Origin: Pelagimonas varians
GTDB lineage: Bacteria > Pseudomonadota > Alphaproteobacteria > Rhodobacterales > Rhodobacteraceae
Direction of reading: 5' to 3'
Assembly (NCBI RefSeq): GCF_003208435.1
Contig: NZ_QKMF01000002.1
Span: 186,001 to 250,000 of the forward strand
DNA length: 64,000 bases
In this document: positions 63,242 to 64,000 of the stretch, piece after piece
Layout of the letters: each line of letters begins with the position of its first letter
Position numbering within the stretch: position 1 is the first letter of the stretch
Notes under the pieces: generated by a model
Told to the model about the DNA's origin: nothing
Database searches by the model: none
The model's input: the letters and a program-made list of their open reading frames with translations, nothing else
Program-made: the position numbers and the translations under genes

Positions 63242-63915
63242 ATCCGGCTTAACTTGTGCTTTTCAAGCAGGGCAACAATCAAGTCCTTGGCCGCCTGCCT
63301 GTGGGCGCGGTGGATGGCGTGAGCTTGATCTGCGTCGCCTGACTTAATCGCATCGTAGACAAGGCGATGGTCTTCGTTGGATTTCGACGGGGGCGGGCGC
63401 ATATGAAGCGTGATACTTCGCGCACGCCGTACTTGATCAGACATCATTGCAACAACCATCTGGACCCGGCTATTGCCCCCCAAACGCACCAGTTCGGTGT
63501 GGAACCGTTCGTCGGCGTCGGCCCATCCGTCCAAATCAGATTTTGCCAGCGCGACATCCATGTCGGCGATGGCCTTTGCGAGTGGCACCAGTTCGTCTTT
63601 GGATGGCTGTCGCTCCGCGGCCAAACGCGCCGCGAGGCTCTCCAGCTCGGTTAGCACATCGTAAATCTCACGCATGTCGCCGGGCGAGACAGGCAAAATG
63701 CGGACACCTTTGCGGGGGCGCATTTCAAGCAGGCCTTGGCCTTCAAGCGTCAGGGCTGCTTCGCGGACGGGAGTGCGCGACATGCCCAAATGCGCGGCCA
63801 ACTCGCTTTCCAAATGGTCGGATCCCGCCGGAAGATCGCCAGCAAAAATCATTTCACGCAACGCATGGATAGCGCGCTGGGTGTTGGATTGCGGTTTGGT
63901 GTCTGTTTGGGTCAC
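63238..63915 (-). CDS. GntR-family (FadR/FCD-type) transcriptional regulator
   Basis: 225 residues. The N-terminal winged helix RAIHALREMIFAGDLPAGSDHLESELAAHLGMSRTPVREAALTLEGQGLLEMRP is classical GntR. The C-terminal all-helical FCD domain binds metal and a carboxylate ligand; the conserved ligands are in DERFHTELVRLGGN and HRLVYDAIKSGDADQAHAIHRAH. It is likely linked to the Gfo/Idh/MocA gene on the same strand and may regulate sugar-acid catabolism. Confidence 0.88.
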   Translation of the reverse strand: MTQTDTKPQSNTQRAIHALREMIFAGDLPAGSDHLESELAAHLGMSRTPVREAALTLEGQGLLEMRPRKGVRILPVSPGDMREIYDVLTELESLAARLAAERQPSKDELVPLAKAIADMDVALAKSDLDGWADADERFHTELVRLGGNSRVQMVVAMMSDQVRRARSITLHMRPPPSKSNEDHRLVYDAIKSGDADQAHAIHRAHRQAAKDLIVALLEKHKLSRI

Positions 63916-63929
63916 GCGGGGAAGGGCCT

Positions 63930-64000
63930 CTAGGGGTTAAGTTTGATCTTTTGTCCGGTATCTGCCGAGGCATAGATCGCTTCTTCGATGTCGATCACCT
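63930..64000 (-). CDS. Gfo/Idh/MocA-family oxidoreductase, C-terminal end
   Basis: Only the last 23 residues are in the window, ending VIDIEEAIYASADTGQKIKL-NP before a TAG. This tail is characteristic of NAD(P)-dependent sugar dehydrogenases of the Gfo/Idh/MocA family. The rest lies beyond the window. It is upstream of the GntR gene on the same strand. Confidence 0.6.
   Translation of the reverse strand, partial: VIDIEEAIYASADTGQKIKLNP

Overview
The window comes from an alphaproteobacterium of the Rhodobacterales, most likely a marine roseobacter-type organism. Four things support this. An Irr-type Fur regulator diverges from fabA, with fabB-fabI following. metK carries a SAM/SAH riboswitch, a class essentially confined to Rhodobacterales. 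A MaoC-phosphate acyltransferase fusion precedes ackA. An alphaproteobacterial LexA box (GTTC-N7-GTTC) is present. No phage, transposase, integrase, CRISPR array or rRNA operon was seen, so this is an ordinary chromosomal stretch with small lineage-specific insertions inside conserved operons.

Layout. 1-6.5 kb: end of an FMN hydroxy-acid dehydrogenase, irr, unsaturated fatty-acid synthesis genes (fabA, fabB, fabI) split by an exported HAD phosphatase, a lipoprotein and a DedA protein. 6.5-15.4 kb: miaB, two paralogous envelope genes, then phoH-ybeY-corC-lnt-metK. 15.5-25.9 kb: DUF1330/LysR pair, trmB, aroA, a membrane protein, cmk, an inserted HxlR/nitroreductase/lipoprotein group, a probable short transcript, rpsA, ihfB, a LapA-domain gene and trpF. 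25.9-35.9 kb: arsC-pyrD-DUF952, an exported 5'-nucleotidase, an MsbA-like ABC exporter, a lipoprotein hydrolase, tRNA-Gly(UCC), an HMCES-type peptidase, a methyltransferase and a flavodoxin. 36-46 kb: acyl-CoA synthetase, an SqrR/BigR-like regulator with an amidase, an enolase-superfamily dehydratase, a zinc alcohol dehydrogenase, and a pcaD-hydrolase-pcaB-MFS set. 46-56.5 kb: FKBP isomerase, VOC protein, dehalogenase, hydrolase, truB, LysR, metG, MFS, thioesterase, an SOS-boxed ImuA-like gene and an aldo/keto reductase. 56.6-64 kb: ackA and the MaoC-PTA fusion, a five-gene membrane/polyamine cluster (DUF4178 x2, a 56-residue membrane peptide, DUF350, a membrane-anchored spermidine synthase-like protein), a GntR regulator and the end of a Gfo/Idh/MocA oxidoreductase.

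The most interesting signals are: (i) the DUF4178-DUF4178-small peptide-DUF350-aminopropyltransferase operon at 59.4-63.2 kb, a probable polyamine-based envelope system with zinc ribbons and a G10 tract inside one gene; (ii) a dispersed intergenic repeat found twice (29.56 and 48.91 kb), with constant flanks around a hairpin whose stem differs between copies but still pairs; (iii) a perfect LexA box before an orphan ImuA/RecA-like gene; (iv) a promoter-terminator pair before rpsA that would make a roughly 75-nt RNA; (v) tandem paralogues sharing a GIW-DP-GC-HW-DDGVEGY module between miaB and phoH; (vi) an ArsR regulator with the two SqrR-spaced cysteines but next to an amidase gene.
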